The notes: generated from the sequence alone by a model not told the origin. A DNA stretch of 64,000 bases from Burkholderia sp. Bp9142 (GCF_003853415.1 NZ_QTPP01000003.1:124001-188000); one strand, 5' to 3'. Shown: positions 17,966 through 26,820, numbered from the stretch's first letter. Numbers and translations: made by a program.

Positions 17966-18647
17966 GGGAGTTCTCTCCAGAAATCAATCTCAACATGCCG
18001 GCTTCCACAAAGTGGACGATGTTCGGGGGCAGTGATTCAGGTAACTCGGTCGAGGGCTTGGGCGGGGAGAATATATGTCGAGAAGTTTCGCTCAAACGGA
18101 TGGTTCGACCGTTAAGCTGGTTGATGGCAACGCGTCCGAATCCTGGGGCGTTCGTAATGATGCAGGTGGGTTCGATCAAATAGCGAACCGGTGGAGAAGC
18201 AGGGAATACCTGGTCAGTCTCGATGAACCCATGTCGATACAGTGCAACCAATAGCGTGCACGCTTCATGCGCCACGCCATTGATTTCCATGTACTGCAAC
18301 GCCCCTACGGTTGTCCCTTCGGTGAGCGCCTCGACGTCTTCATGGCGAAACCCTCCAAACGCCTGCGCGCTCTCAACCACGACAAGCGATGATCGAATTC
18401 CACGCGTACCGACAAGCTGGGGGGTATTGCGGGTAATGCGTGCTGACCTGGACCATCTGACCGAGCGATCCGGAGCCAGGAATTCAGGACAGGTTGCAAG
18501 CGGGTTCCGCAATTCCGGCGGCATTGACTTGCTGAGGGTGTAGCTGACATGACCTTCGGCGTGGTGGCCCAGGAGATACTCGGCGAGCTGCCAGGCATAG
18601 CCTCCCGTGCCCTGATAAAAGTTGGGTCGAATAGGGTCTGTTCTCAT
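17952..18647 (-). CDS. Orphan 231-residue protein of the repeat-peptide operon
   Basis: I do not recognise the family. It is a soluble protein without signal peptide or membrane segments. The N-terminus (YQGTGGYAWQLAEYLLGHH) and a helical middle (HEDVEALTEGTTVGALQYMEINGVAHEACTLLV, in parts) give way to a C-terminal strand-helix pattern (VAINQLNGRTIRLSE, then LPPNIVHFVEAGMLRLI) that resembles the winged-helix end of PqqD-like peptide-recognition elements and the tail of the oxygenase upstream. A role as precursor-binding partner is therefore possible but unproved. It begins 6 nt after the methyltransferase and overlaps the next gene, so it belongs to the same transcript. Confidence 0.55.
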   Translation of the reverse strand: MRTDPIRPNFYQGTGGYAWQLAEYLLGHHAEGHVSYTLSKSMPPELRNPLATCPEFLAPDRSVRWSRSARITRNTPQLVGTRGIRSSLVVVESAQAFGGFRHEDVEALTEGTTVGALQYMEINGVAHEACTLLVALYRHGFIETDQVFPASPPVRYLIEPTCIITNAPGFGRVAINQLNGRTIRLSETSRHIFSPPKPSTELPESLPPNIVHFVEAGMLRLISGENSRAHD

Positions 18648-18653
18648 GGTTGC

Positions 18654-19532
18654 TCACGCCGATTTCAATATGACAATTGCTGTTGCCATGCCCACCGCGG
18701 CCCCGTCTTGCACTTCGGATGCAATCACCTTGTCGACCGTGAGGCCACTGGCCTCCGCGATGGGGGCCAGTGCCGACGGCGTCCACATCCGGTCTCGTAG
18801 ATCACATACGACCCCTTCGATATTCCCGTGTTCATTTCGTCCCGACTGCGCGAAGACCGATCGATGCATGATCAGTTTGTCGCTGTCGTATTTGTAGGCC
18901 CACCAGATGAGCGCGGCTTCCCCGTTGCTCCGCCGAAATGGCACCACCGTGCATCGTTTGTCCATGAACGAAAGACGCTCGGGTGTGCCGTCACCGAAGA
19001 CGGCGACCATGATCCTCGATTCGGAATTGCGCAACTGCGTCTTCGCGCTACGCAACAGTACTTCGAGCTTATCGTCGTCCAGAACGAAATTGATGGTCGC
19101 ATCGCCGAACGTCACGACGTCGAAGTGACGTTGTGTGATTGGCGTCGGCAGATCAAATATGTCGCCCTGGAGCGCGTGAATGTGGCTGTGACCGATGAAC
19201 GCATTGAAGCGATTGATGGCAACGGGGGAGATGTCGACGCCAAAGCTCTCCTGCAGCGCGAATTTCCCGGCGAGGTGCAGGAGCAGCCGGCCATCGCCGC
19301 AGCCGAGATCGAGAATACGGTGTCCATCGCGGACAATGGATTCCGCGGCGGCGAAATCCCATGTCGCACGGACTGTCGTCAATTCATACTCGTCGAATAG
19401 CGGCTCGTCGAAGTAGTAATGGCTGACTCGGAGATCCGCTATACCCGATGTCACGATGCGATCCAAAGGGGCTTGCAGTTTGATCGATTTCGTATCGTTC
19501 GGCTTCGATCCGAAGCGTCCTATGCGATCCAT
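18654..19532 (-). CDS. Class I SAM-dependent methyltransferase of the repeat-peptide operon
   Basis: A 292-residue protein with a textbook Rossmann methyltransferase core: motif I ILDLGCGDGRLLLHLAGKF (73-91), acidic residue at the end of strand two in FGVDISP, and GDIFDLP plus FDVVTFGDATINFVLDDD as later motifs. The N-terminal 60 residues are a lid (YYFDEPLFDEYELTTVRATWDF). The C-terminal FGDGTPERLSF and AALIWWAYKYDSDKL resemble methyltransferase domain 25 proteins acting on small or peptide substrates. AAAGGAG precedes the ATG, placed because longer in-frame starts fall inside the exporter gene. It probably N-, O- or C-methylates the core peptide; the target residue is unknown. Confidence 0.78.
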   Translation of the reverse strand: MDRIGRFGSKPNDTKSIKLQAPLDRIVTSGIADLRVSHYYFDEPLFDEYELTTVRATWDFAAAESIVRDGHRILDLGCGDGRLLLHLAGKFALQESFGVDISPVAINRFNAFIGHSHIHALQGDIFDLPTPITQRHFDVVTFGDATINFVLDDDKLEVLLRSAKTQLRNSESRIMVAVFGDGTPERLSFMDKRCTVVPFRRSNGEAALIWWAYKYDSDKLIMHRSVFAQSGRNEHGNIEGVVCDLRDRMWTPSALAPIAEASGLTVDKVIASEVQDGAAVGMATAIVILKSA

Positions 19533-19534
19533 CG

Positions 19535-20734
19535 TCAGGCTCCTTTTGTGACCATGCTTGGTCGGTTTTTGACATTCAACGCGATGCCGCATGCGCCGAT
19601 AATCGCCGTTGCGACTCCCACAACCACGAGAGCCATGCTCACGTGTGCCGTACTGATCATGCCGGCGCTCAGAAAGCCGAGAAACACCGAAGTCTGGATG
19701 CAAAATATATAGGCTGGCATCAGGTCGACACGCCGCTGCGGATCGATCGCCTTCATCATGAAACTTGCCGTGAGTGCGTTCTGGATGCCGTTGGCCGATC
19801 CGATCAGAAACGCGGCGCACATGATGAGCCATGCAGCGTCACTCAATGCGAGCCATAAAATGCCGGCGCCGATGACACTGGCGGCGATCGAGGCGCCGGC
19901 GGCATCACCGCGCCTCGCAAACAGACCGGCAAATATCACGGGACCGACGATCAGACCCACACTCAATGCGCTGATGACGAGTCCATAGATTTCTGCACTG
20001 AATTGCAGTTCAGTACGCACTCGAAATATCAGCAGCACATTGAGCGTGGATGTCAGCACGACCGTCATCAACAGTGGAGCGACCGCACGGATCACGCCGG
20101 CCGTGCGAACGAGACCGAGCAGGTCGAGTCTTCCCTTCTGCTTGGCTTGCATGGAGGCCTGACTGGATGTGTGGCTGAAGGAATCCAGCGCCTTGAAGCA
20201 TAATGCAGTGACAGGAGCGGCGACCAACACCAGCAAGGCCAGCGTCAATAGCCCCCGTGAGTGGTCGGCCATGCCATACAGCAAACCGCCGAGGGCAGGG
20301 CCGCCCACGTAACCCATGTTCCGCACCGATTGCGTAATCCGATTGACGCGATCGATGTGCCGCTCTTCGTTTGTATAGCTCGGAATCGCGACCATGATTG
20401 CTGCCCACAGAAGAGACCCCGTGGATCCGAGTGCCATCGACACGACGATGTAGCCCCAGAACTGATTGGCCAGGGACGCTGCTGCGATCAGAAGCGACTG
20501 AAGGAGAAATACCGCGGGAATCGTTTTGCGAGGCCCGATCCTCTGGAGGATCAGGGGGGCGATCGGGCCGGACAGCATGCCTCCGATGAGACCGACGGCA
20601 AGCAATATCGATACCGATGAAGTATGGTCAGCCAGCCTCAGTGCAAAGGTCACTTGAGCGGCTTCATCAGCGAAGCTGCCAAACGACAGGGAGATGCAGA
20701 TAAAGACGAACGCCCATCGACCTCTGATGCCCAT
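19535..20734 (-). CDS. MFS transporter, probable exporter of the peptide product
   Basis: A 399-residue major facilitator protein with about 12 transmembrane segments in two halves (WAFVFICISLSFGSF, ILLAVGLIGGMLSGPIAPLIL, then LLMTVVLTSTLNVLLIF and IYGLVISALSVGLIVGPVIF). The loop 2-3 signature QRIGPRK is present. It resembles the ENTS/MefA efflux branch. Its ATG overlaps the stop of the oxygenase gene by one base, so it is strictly coupled to the modification enzymes. Export of the mature peptide, or self-resistance, is the likely role. Confidence 0.8.
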   Translation of the reverse strand: MGIRGRWAFVFICISLSFGSFADEAAQVTFALRLADHTSSVSILLAVGLIGGMLSGPIAPLILQRIGPRKTIPAVFLLQSLLIAAASLANQFWGYIVVSMALGSTGSLLWAAIMVAIPSYTNEERHIDRVNRITQSVRNMGYVGGPALGGLLYGMADHSRGLLTLALLVLVAAPVTALCFKALDSFSHTSSQASMQAKQKGRLDLLGLVRTAGVIRAVAPLLMTVVLTSTLNVLLIFRVRTELQFSAEIYGLVISALSVGLIVGPVIFAGLFARRGDAAGASIAASVIGAGILWLALSDAAWLIMCAAFLIGSANGIQNALTASFMMKAIDPQRRVDLMPAYIFCIQTSVFLGFLSAGMISTAHVSMALVVVGVATAIIGACGIALNVKNRPSMVTKGA

Positions 20735-21924
20735 CAAAGTGCCCCCCACCGTGCCAGCGACGCGGCTACATTCAGCAGATCATCGTTAAGCAGTTTGTCT
20801 TTTCCGCTTGATAAATCTGCAATGTCGACTTGCAGCCCGGCAGACAGGTGATTCAGAAAGTCGTGCAGTGCGCGACTGTATCTGAAGCTGCCGCAGTGGC
20901 CGTTGGCCGCGATCAGGATCTCGCCGTCTTGCAATACAGGCATCCACTGCAGGGTGCTTATGGCGTTGAGCTCAATGACATCGTCCAGTTCATCGACCTC
21001 GACGATCGGACGGCCGACATTCAGGCGGCTGCTGGTGTCCGAGACGAGTTGGGAGATCATCATTCGTCGTTTCAGAGACGTGCCATCAAGCAATGCCTTC
21101 AGGGACGAAAGCAAAAGCTCGTCATCGGGATTCAGGCTCGCGATGCCTGAAGAACGTACGTCATGGCGGGTGCGATTGGGTGCCTGGAGCAGGCTCTTCA
21201 CGTAGTTCGCATTTTGTTGCGAATCGTTGCCGGTTTCCCAGAAAGCGATATTCACGTTGACTGAAACGTCAGATTTCGTTTCGGCAACGTGCAGCCAGTT
21301 TTCTGGGAAATAGGTCACTCGATTCGTTTTGTTCTCTAGCGGAATGCCTTCGGATTTGAATGGTTCATAGTCAGGGAATCGCACGCCAACAAGATCCGAC
21401 CTGGTTCCGGGCCAGGTGAACATCGTTTTTCCGTCACGCAAGGTGAATCCGAAATTATGTGCGTGATCTACATGGATTCCAATATAGGTCGATGAATATC
21501 GGCCAATGAAACAATCGATATCGACGCGGCCGCCAGGCCGATAACCTATTGACAAGGCGAGTTGGTCTGAAAATGCCTTTGCGACATCCCAGATGATGGG
21601 GCTTGCCGCATGAAGTCCATAGTACATGACCGTCCATTCGTCGCCGCCCGCAAGTCGATCAATTCTCGATACATAATCCTCGATCGTGTCATCGGTGGCC
21701 AGTGCAAGAAAATCAGCGAGAGGTTCCGATGTGCGCTTTCCATTCAAAGCGGTTATGGCTTCGGACTGGAGGTTGCGGGATCGAATGTCGTTCGCGCAGG
21801 CCGCATATTGCTTGAGCGCGCCCAGTACATCTTTGTCGGTGAATGGAATCTGCGATGTGGTCAGCTCTGTCGCTTTCTTACCCCATAATTCTTTCGCAAA
21901 TTGTGGCGACAAAAATGTGACCAT
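20734..21924 (-). CDS. JmjC/cupin-type Fe(II) 2-oxoglutarate oxygenase (peptide hydroxylase candidate)
   Basis: A 396-residue protein with a double-stranded beta-helix core. The iron triad appears as His151 and Asp153 (in YIGIHVDHAHNF) and His212 (in FPENWLHVAE), and the context (GFTLRDGKTMFTWPG, RVTYFPENW) matches JmjC/cupin-4 ribosomal-oxygenase-like enzymes that hydroxylate Arg, His, Asn or Asp in proteins. The C-terminal 90 residues (SFRYSRALHDFLNHLSAG, LLNVAASLARWGAL) look like a winged helix that could bind the leader. It is the first gene after the precursor. The start is the ATG preceded by GGAGAG; a GTG six codons upstream is the alternative. Confidence 0.72.
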   Translation of the reverse strand: MVTFLSPQFAKELWGKKATELTTSQIPFTDKDVLGALKQYAACANDIRSRNLQSEAITALNGKRTSEPLADFLALATDDTIEDYVSRIDRLAGGDEWTVMYYGLHAASPIIWDVAKAFSDQLALSIGYRPGGRVDIDCFIGRYSSTYIGIHVDHAHNFGFTLRDGKTMFTWPGTRSDLVGVRFPDYEPFKSEGIPLENKTNRVTYFPENWLHVAETKSDVSVNVNIAFWETGNDSQQNANYVKSLLQAPNRTRHDVRSSGIASLNPDDELLLSSLKALLDGTSLKRRMMISQLVSDTSSRLNVGRPIVEVDELDDVIELNAISTLQWMPVLQDGEILIAANGHCGSFRYSRALHDFLNHLSAGLQVDIADLSSGKDKLLNDDLLNVAASLARWGAL

Positions 21925-21956
21925 ATTCGACTCTCCATTCACGGGAACATGGATAG

Positions 21957-21985
21957 GTGAGCAAGAGGCAACATCCCTTGCTCAC
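21957..21985 (-). promoter_or_regulatory. Hairpin between the peptide precursor and the enzyme genes
   Basis: GTGAGCAAG and CTTGCTCAC form a 9-bp perfect stem with an 11-nt loop in the 99-nt gap between the precursor gene and the oxygenase gene. No T-run follows, so it is not a full intrinsic terminator. In RiPP operons a stem at this position often lets the precursor be made in excess over the enzymes, by partial termination or mRNA protection. That role is inferred here. Confidence 0.5.
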
Positions 21986-22023
21986 GGAACAGATTCACTA
22001 CTGCTTCGGCATTACCGTGCCTC

Positions 22024-22257
22024 TCATGCAGTCTCGACGATCGCCATTACTTCTTCATCGTTACGCTGCGCATACTTGACATTGGCCATAACCGGCTGGA
22101 CCTCGGCATCGTTGCGCTGGGCGTATTTGACATTGGCTACAACCGGTTCGATCTCGACGTCGTTACGCTGAGCGTATTTCACGTTGGCCACAACCGGCTC
22201 GACTTCGATAGCGGTCAATTCGTGGCTTCTCGTTATGTCTTTCAAGGAAATCGTCAT
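22024..22257 (-). CDS. RiPP precursor peptide with three tandem ANVKYAQRND repeats
   Basis: A 77-residue peptide. Residues 1-16 (MTISLKDITRSHELTA) form a short leader. Residues 17-67 hold three 17-residue units, each of the form (V/A)E(I/V)(E/Q)PV(V/M)ANVKYAQRND, and residues 68-77 are an acidic follower (EEVMAIVETA). The ten residues ANVKYAQRND are identical in all three units, while the spacer residues drift, exactly the pattern of multi-core RiPP precursors where the conserved segment is the product. AAGGAG lies seven nt upstream of the ATG. A JmjC-type oxygenase, an MFS exporter and two methyltransferases follow on the same strand. Antisense and alternative frames give nothing comparable. 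Confidence 0.8.
   Translation of the reverse strand: MTISLKDITRSHELTAIEVEPVVANVKYAQRNDVEIEPVVANVKYAQRNDAEVQPVMANVKYAQRNDEEVMAIVETA
22057..22209 (-). repeat. Three in-frame 51-bp tandem repeats in the precursor gene
   Basis: Units lie at 22159-22209, 22108-22158 and 22057-22107. The part coding for ANVKYAQRND is conserved at protein level with synonymous differences (for example AAATACGCT, AAATACGCC, AAGTATGCG for KYA). The repeats are therefore old enough to have drifted silently while selection held the peptide sequence. Confidence 0.85.
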
Positions 22258-23411
22258 ATTGATGCTCCTTTTTAACGAAACGGAATTTAGAGAAAGTGAT
22301 GCGAACATCCTTGCTTTTTTCACTAAGGGGTTGCCCGCTGAGAAAGAGTGCATCAAGTCCAATCTCTATGTCAAGCATTTGTAAGAAAGATAAATGTAAT
22401 CGATCCCTATATCTACGGCGCGTGCCGGGTGGCTTTATATGGATAAATGGGGGGCTGTGGAAGTAGGGTGGCTCATTTCGTTTTTGTGCGAAATGGCTAT
22501 TGTTGGGTGTATTTTTTGTTCGATTGCCTGATAGAAATGCCGGGGCTTATTTATCTGGGCATCGCCGCTGATTGATAATGGTTTTGCATATATCTCAATT
22601 ATTTCTCAAAGGTAGGGAGAAGGTCATGCTGCGCATGATGATGGCGGCATGGTGGCGTGATTTTGGGAAGCGTTTGCGATTGCAGACGCGCACGCGGCGG
22701 TCCTATAGCTCCACTGAGAAACATTGCGTTCGCGGCCGCATGGCGCGGTCCCCGACTCGTGTGTGCGCGCTGTCAGTGAAACGCGTCTGATGGGTGGGCG
22801 ACGATGAACCGCTGATACGGCACGGTGAAGTTTCGCAACGGGAAGAGGTCGATCTTGGTCTTGCGGTGCGCCACGCTTACTGGACGGGGACGTCATTCGG
22901 CGTGGCGCGTCGAGTGTTGGCACCACTGCGATATCGCCGGGCATCGGCGTCTGGGATCGATCTATGGTGCCGTACGGGGTTGCGGCATGTCCTGCGTAGG
23001 CATAACGCTCTGGAAGCCCGGCTGCGCCGGCGCCAGCGCGGGAAGCCGCCGTTCAAATCGATGTTCCCGATTTACAAGGAGAAGCCCCGACAGGAACGTG
23101 TTTGCCGGTTGACCGCATCGACCAAGCTGCTGCTTTGTCGATGGGACGAGAGGGTGTCTAACGGTGGCCTCTATTGATTGCCATTCGCTCCGAGGGGCGT
23201 GCGCCGCGTCTTCCGGCAATGTGCCTTCTATCCGACTCGTAACGAAGCGATTTCCCAATGCAGTACTCGCATAGGCACTGTCAGCGCAGGAGAGCGCCGC
23301 TTCAATCGCGTTGGCTTATTGGCCGATTAGGGTATGGGGTGTTCGCTTGCGCCCGCTGATCGACGGGGTCGGCCGCAGCCGACCCGCGTCAAGCGATTGC
23401 TTCGGAAGCAA
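22258..23411. other. Gene-poor, partly AT-rich region upstream of the repeat-peptide operon
   Basis: About 1.15 kb without a supportable gene. The part 22380-22600 is clearly lower in G+C than the rest of the window (TTTTTTGTTCG, TTTATATGG and similar runs) and probably holds the operon promoter. From 22620 to 23400 the G+C rises but open frames have Arg/Ser-rich translations typical of noncoding high-G+C DNA. No transposase motif or terminal inverted repeats were found. It probably marks the edge of an acquired segment. Confidence 0.4.
22369..22374 (-). promoter_or_regulatory. Possible -35 element of the repeat-peptide operon
   Basis: On the minus strand TTGACA occurs 112 nt upstream of the precursor ATG, inside an AT-rich stretch. 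No good -10 hexamer is found 16-18 nt downstream, so this is only a candidate, perhaps needing an activator. Confidence 0.25.
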
Positions 23412-25712
23412 TCACACCGCCGCGTTCCGATTGGCCTCGATCACCGTCAACGCCGTCATGTTCACGATCCGCCGCACCGTCGCACTCGAGGTGAGAATGT
23501 TCACCGGCCCGTTGACGCCCAGCAGGAACGGCCCCACCGCGACGTTACTACCGGCCTCGGTCTTGAGCAGGTTATAGGCAATATTCCCCGCATCGACGTT
23601 CGGACACACGAGCAGGTTCGCGGCACCCTTCAGCGGCGACATCGGCAGCAGCCGCGACCGCAGCGTCTCATCGAGCGCACAGTCGCCATGCATTTCGCCA
23701 TCCGCCTCGATATCCGGCGCATGCGCGCGAATGATCTCCAGCGCCTGGCGCATCTTCACGCCCGAAGCCGCGCTCCCCGACCCGAAGTTCGACCGAGACA
23801 GCAGCGCAGCCTTCGGTGTGAGATTCAGCCACTCCATCTGCCGTGCGGCAGCGATCGTGAATTCCGCGATCTGTTCCGCGTCGGGGTTGTCGTTGACGTG
23901 CGTATCCACCAGCGCGACCGTGCGCTGATTGAGCAGCAGGATATTCATCGCCGCGTAGGTCGACGCATCGGGCTTCTTGCCGATCACTTCGTCCACGAAC
24001 CGCAGGTGATTGTGATATTCGCCGACCGTTCCGCAGATCATCCCGTCCGCATCGCCGAGGCGCACCATCATCGCGCCGATCAGCGTCAGGCGACGCCGCA
24101 TTTCGACACGCGCCATTTCCTTCGAGATGCCGTCGCGGCAGCGCAGTTCCCAATACGTCGTCCAGTATTGCGGGAAGCGCTCGTCGTATTCCGGATTGGT
24201 CACCTCGACATCCTGGCCGAGACGAAGGCGCAGGCCGAACCGCTCGATCCGCGCCAGCAGCACCTCGGGACGCCCGACCAGGATCGGACGCGCGAGCTTC
24301 TCGTCGACGATGACCTGCACCGCGCGCAGCACGCGCTCGTCTTCGCCTTCGGTGAACACGATGCGAGCTTTCCCGCCGTCGCGCACGAGCTGGCGCGCGG
24401 TCGCGAACAGCGGCTTCATGAACGCGCCGGAGTGGTAGACGAACTGCTGCAACTGCTCGACATACGCATCGAGATCCGCGAGCGGGCGCGTCGCCACGCC
24501 GCCTTCGATCGCCGCCTTGGCCACGGCCGGTGCGATACGGACGATCAGACGCGGATCGAACGGCTTCGGAATCAGGTATTGCGGACCGAACGACACTTCG
24601 TCGCCGCCATAGGCCGCCGCGACGACATCGTTCTGCTCTTCTTCCGCGAGGCCGGCGATCGCGTGAACCGCGGCAATTTCCATTTCGCGGGTGATCGTCG
24701 TTGCGCCCACATCCAGTGCGCCGCGGAAAATGTACGGGAAGCACAGGACGTTGTTGACCTGGTTCGGGAAATCCGAGCGGCCCGTCGCGATCACGACGTC
24801 GTCGCGCGTCGCATGCGCGAGTTCCGGGAAAATTTCCGGCGTCGGATTGGCCAGCGCGAGAATCAGCGGACGCGCGGCCATCGCCTTCAGCATGTCCGGC
24901 TTCAGAATGCCGCCGACCGACAGCCCGAGGAACACGTCGGCGCCGCCGATCACGTCGGCCAGCGTGCGCGCGTCGGTTTCCTGCGCGAAGCGTTCCTTGG
25001 CCGGATCCATCAGCGTGGTCCGGCCGCGATAGACGACGCCCTCGATATCGGTCGCCCACACATTCTCGATCGGCAGCCCGAGGTCGACCAGCAGGTCCAG
25101 ACAGGCCAGCGCCGCGGCGCCGGCGCCCGACGTCACGACCTTCACGTCCGAAATCGACTTGCCGACCACCTTCAGCCCGTTGATGAACGCGGCCGCGACG
25201 GTGATGGCGGTGCCATGCTGGTCGTCGTGGAAGACGGGGATCTTCATGCGCTCGCGCAGCTTGCGCTCGACCGTGAAGCACTCGGGCGCCTTGATGTCCT
25301 CGAGGTTGATCCCGCCGAACGTGGGCTCGAGGCCGGCGATGATGTCGACGAGCTTGTCCGGATCGGTCTCGTTGATCTCGATGTCGAACACGTCGATCCC
25401 GGCGAACTTCTTGAACAGCACGGCCTTGCCTTCCATGACCGGCTTGGACGCGAGCGCGCCGATGTTGCCCAGACCCAGCACGGCGGTGCCGTTGGTGATC
25501 ACGCCCACCAGATTCCCGCGGCTCGTGAAGCGGCGCGCCTGCAGCGGATCGGCGGCGATCGACTCGCACACGCTGGCGACGCCGGGCGTATAGGCCAGTG
25601 CCAGATCGCGCTGCGTCACGAGCGGCTTGCTGGCGACGACCGAGATCTTCCCCGGGGTCGGAAACTCGTGATAGTCGAACGCGGCTTGCTGCTGGGTCTC
25701 TGTCTGTTTCAT
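23412..25712 (-). CDS. maeB: NADP-dependent malic enzyme with C-terminal phosphotransacetylase-like domain
   Basis: A 766-residue MaeB-type enzyme. Residues 1-420 are the malic domain and NAD(P)-binding domain ([41 protein letters not shown] in parts, [35 protein letters not shown] in parts). Residues about 430-766 are the PTA/PTB-like domain seen in the large bacterial malic enzymes, usually regulatory and not catalytic. It decarboxylates malate to pyruvate with NADP reduction. Two upstream in-frame starts exist; MKQTETQQQ is the common family start. A divergent LysR gene shares the 136-bp upstream region. Confidence 0.93.
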   Translation of the reverse strand: MKQTETQQQAAFDYHEFPTPGKISVVASKPLVTQRDLALAYTPGVASVCESIAADPLQARRFTSRGNLVGVITNGTAVLGLGNIGALASKPVMEGKAVLFKKFAGIDVFDIEINETDPDKLVDIIAGLEPTFGGINLEDIKAPECFTVERKLRERMKIPVFHDDQHGTAITVAAAFINGLKVVGKSISDVKVVTSGAGAAALACLDLLVDLGLPIENVWATDIEGVVYRGRTTLMDPAKERFAQETDARTLADVIGGADVFLGLSVGGILKPDMLKAMAARPLILALANPTPEIFPELAHATRDDVVIATGRSDFPNQVNNVLCFPYIFRGALDVGATTITREMEIAAVHAIAGLAEEEQNDVVAAAYGGDEVSFGPQYLIPKPFDPRLIVRIAPAVAKAAIEGGVATRPLADLDAYVEQLQQFVYHSGAFMKPLFATARQLVRDGGKARIVFTEGEDERVLRAVQVIVDEKLARPILVGRPEVLLARIERFGLRLRLGQDVEVTNPEYDERFPQYWTTYWELRCRDGISKEMARVEMRRRLTLIGAMMVRLGDADGMICGTVGEYHNHLRFVDEVIGKKPDASTYAAMNILLLNQRTVALVDTHVNDNPDAEQIAEFTIAAARQMEWLNLTPKAALLSRSNFGSGSAASGVKMRQALEIIRAHAPDIEADGEMHGDCALDETLRSRLLPMSPLKGAANLLVCPNVDAGNIAYNLLKTEAGSNVAVGPFLLGVNGPVNILTSSATVRRIVNMTALTVIEANRNAAV

Positions 25713-25848
25713 GTTCTTGGGTCCGGGCATGCGCGTCAGGCCAGTCCCGACGCGATCCATGGCAGTGATTCTAGGGATCGCCCATAAGGAGATGATTCTG
25801 TTTTAATATCGGTCCATCACTTTTTCATGATGGGTGCGTGGCCAGGCA

Positions 25849-26820
25849 ATGACATTCGACGCGAACGACGTGGTCAGGCGCCTTGGCGCGCGCCTGAAGA
25901 TGCGGCACCTGATGCTGTTGCTGCAGATCCAGCAGCACGGGTCGCTGACGCGCGTCGCGGAGCACATGGCCAGCAGCCAGCCCGCCGTGACGAACGCGCT
26001 GTCCGAGCTGGAAAGCATGTTCGGCACACCGCTGTTCGAGCGCTCGTCGCGCGGGATGCGGCCGACCGCGCTCGGTTCGGTCGTGCTCGAGCGGGCCAGG
26101 GCGATGCTGAAGGACCTCGACCATCTCGCCCGCGAGATGGAGGCGGTCGCGGCCGGCCATGCGGCGCATCTCCATATCGGCGTGATTCCGTTTATTTCGG
26201 GCCAGATGCTGTCGGCGGCGCTCAAGCGCCTGCAATCCCGGATGGAACGGCGCCTGACCGTCACGGTCCACGAAGGCACCAGCGACCAGTTGCTGCTGCA
26301 ACTGAAGGACCACAGCGTCGACCTCGTGATCGGGCGCGCATCGTCGGCGATCGATCTGGGGCAGGTCTCCTTCGAAGTGCTGTACCAGCAGCAGCCGCGG
26401 ATGATCGCGAGCCGGCGCCTCGCCGCGAAACTGGCCCGCACGCAGCTCGACTGGCACAAGCTGCACGCGCTGGACTGGATTCTCGGCGCGCCCCACACGC
26501 CGATGCGGGAACAGGTGACCGACCTGTTCCTGTCGGCGGGGATCGCGCCGCCGGTGCCGATCGTCGAAAGCTACTCGTCGAAACTGATCGGCGAAATGAT
26601 CGCGTCGAGCGACGACGCGGTGTCCATCGTGCCGGCCGATATCGCGGAAGAAATGGTGCGCATCGCCGGGGTGGCGATCGTGCCTTACTCGCTGGTCTGG
26701 ACGCTGCCGCCCATCGCGCTGTTTACCCGTGCCGCCGAATCGCATGCGCCGACGCGGGACTTGCTGGTCCAGGCACTGCGCGAGATCTGCAGGGAAACCT
26801 ACGTCGAAGTCCCGCGATAA
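25849..26820 (+). CDS. LysR-family regulator between maeB and the carnitine operon
   Basis: A 323-residue LysR protein with DNA-binding domain at about 12-75 (MRHLMLLLQIQQHGSLTRVAEHM, SSQPAVTNALSELESMFGTPLFERS in parts) and an effector domain of the GbpR/CbbR kind (IGVIPFISGQMLSAALKRL). The ATG was preferred over a GTG five codons upstream. It precedes caiX by about 320 bp on the same strand and diverges from maeB, so it may control either. In Pseudomonas, carnitine catabolism is controlled by the GlxA-type CdhR; if this LysR takes that role it would be a replacement. Confidence 0.83.
   Translation: MTFDANDVVRRLGARLKMRHLMLLLQIQQHGSLTRVAEHMASSQPAVTNALSELESMFGTPLFERSSRGMRPTALGSVVLERARAMLKDLDHLAREMEAVAAGHAAHLHIGVIPFISGQMLSAALKRLQSRMERRLTVTVHEGTSDQLLLQLKDHSVDLVIGRASSAIDLGQVSFEVLYQQQPRMIASRRLAAKLARTQLDWHKLHALDWILGAPHTPMREQVTDLFLSAGIAPPVPIVESYSSKLIGEMIASSDDAVSIVPADIAEEMVRIAGVAIVPYSLVWTLPPIALFTRAAESHAPTRDLLVQALREICRETYVEVPR

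Noticed and set aside
22057..22209. Repeated 51-bp units considered as a CRISPR-like array
   Set aside because: They are directly adjacent in-frame coding repeats with no unique spacers, and selection acts on the protein sequence.
22340..22370. Possible sigma-54 promoter upstream of the repeat-peptide gene
   Set aside because: The GG and GC elements are 7 instead of 10 nt apart.
22572..23177. Several plus-strand open frames upstream of maeB
   Set aside because: Arg/Ser-rich translations, no ribosome-binding sites, no motifs; typical noncoding frames.
23334..25787. Very long open frame (over 800 codons) antisense to maeB
   Set aside because: It is a by-product of the high G+C third codon positions of maeB; the translation is Arg/His-rich without domains and maeB itself is unmistakable.
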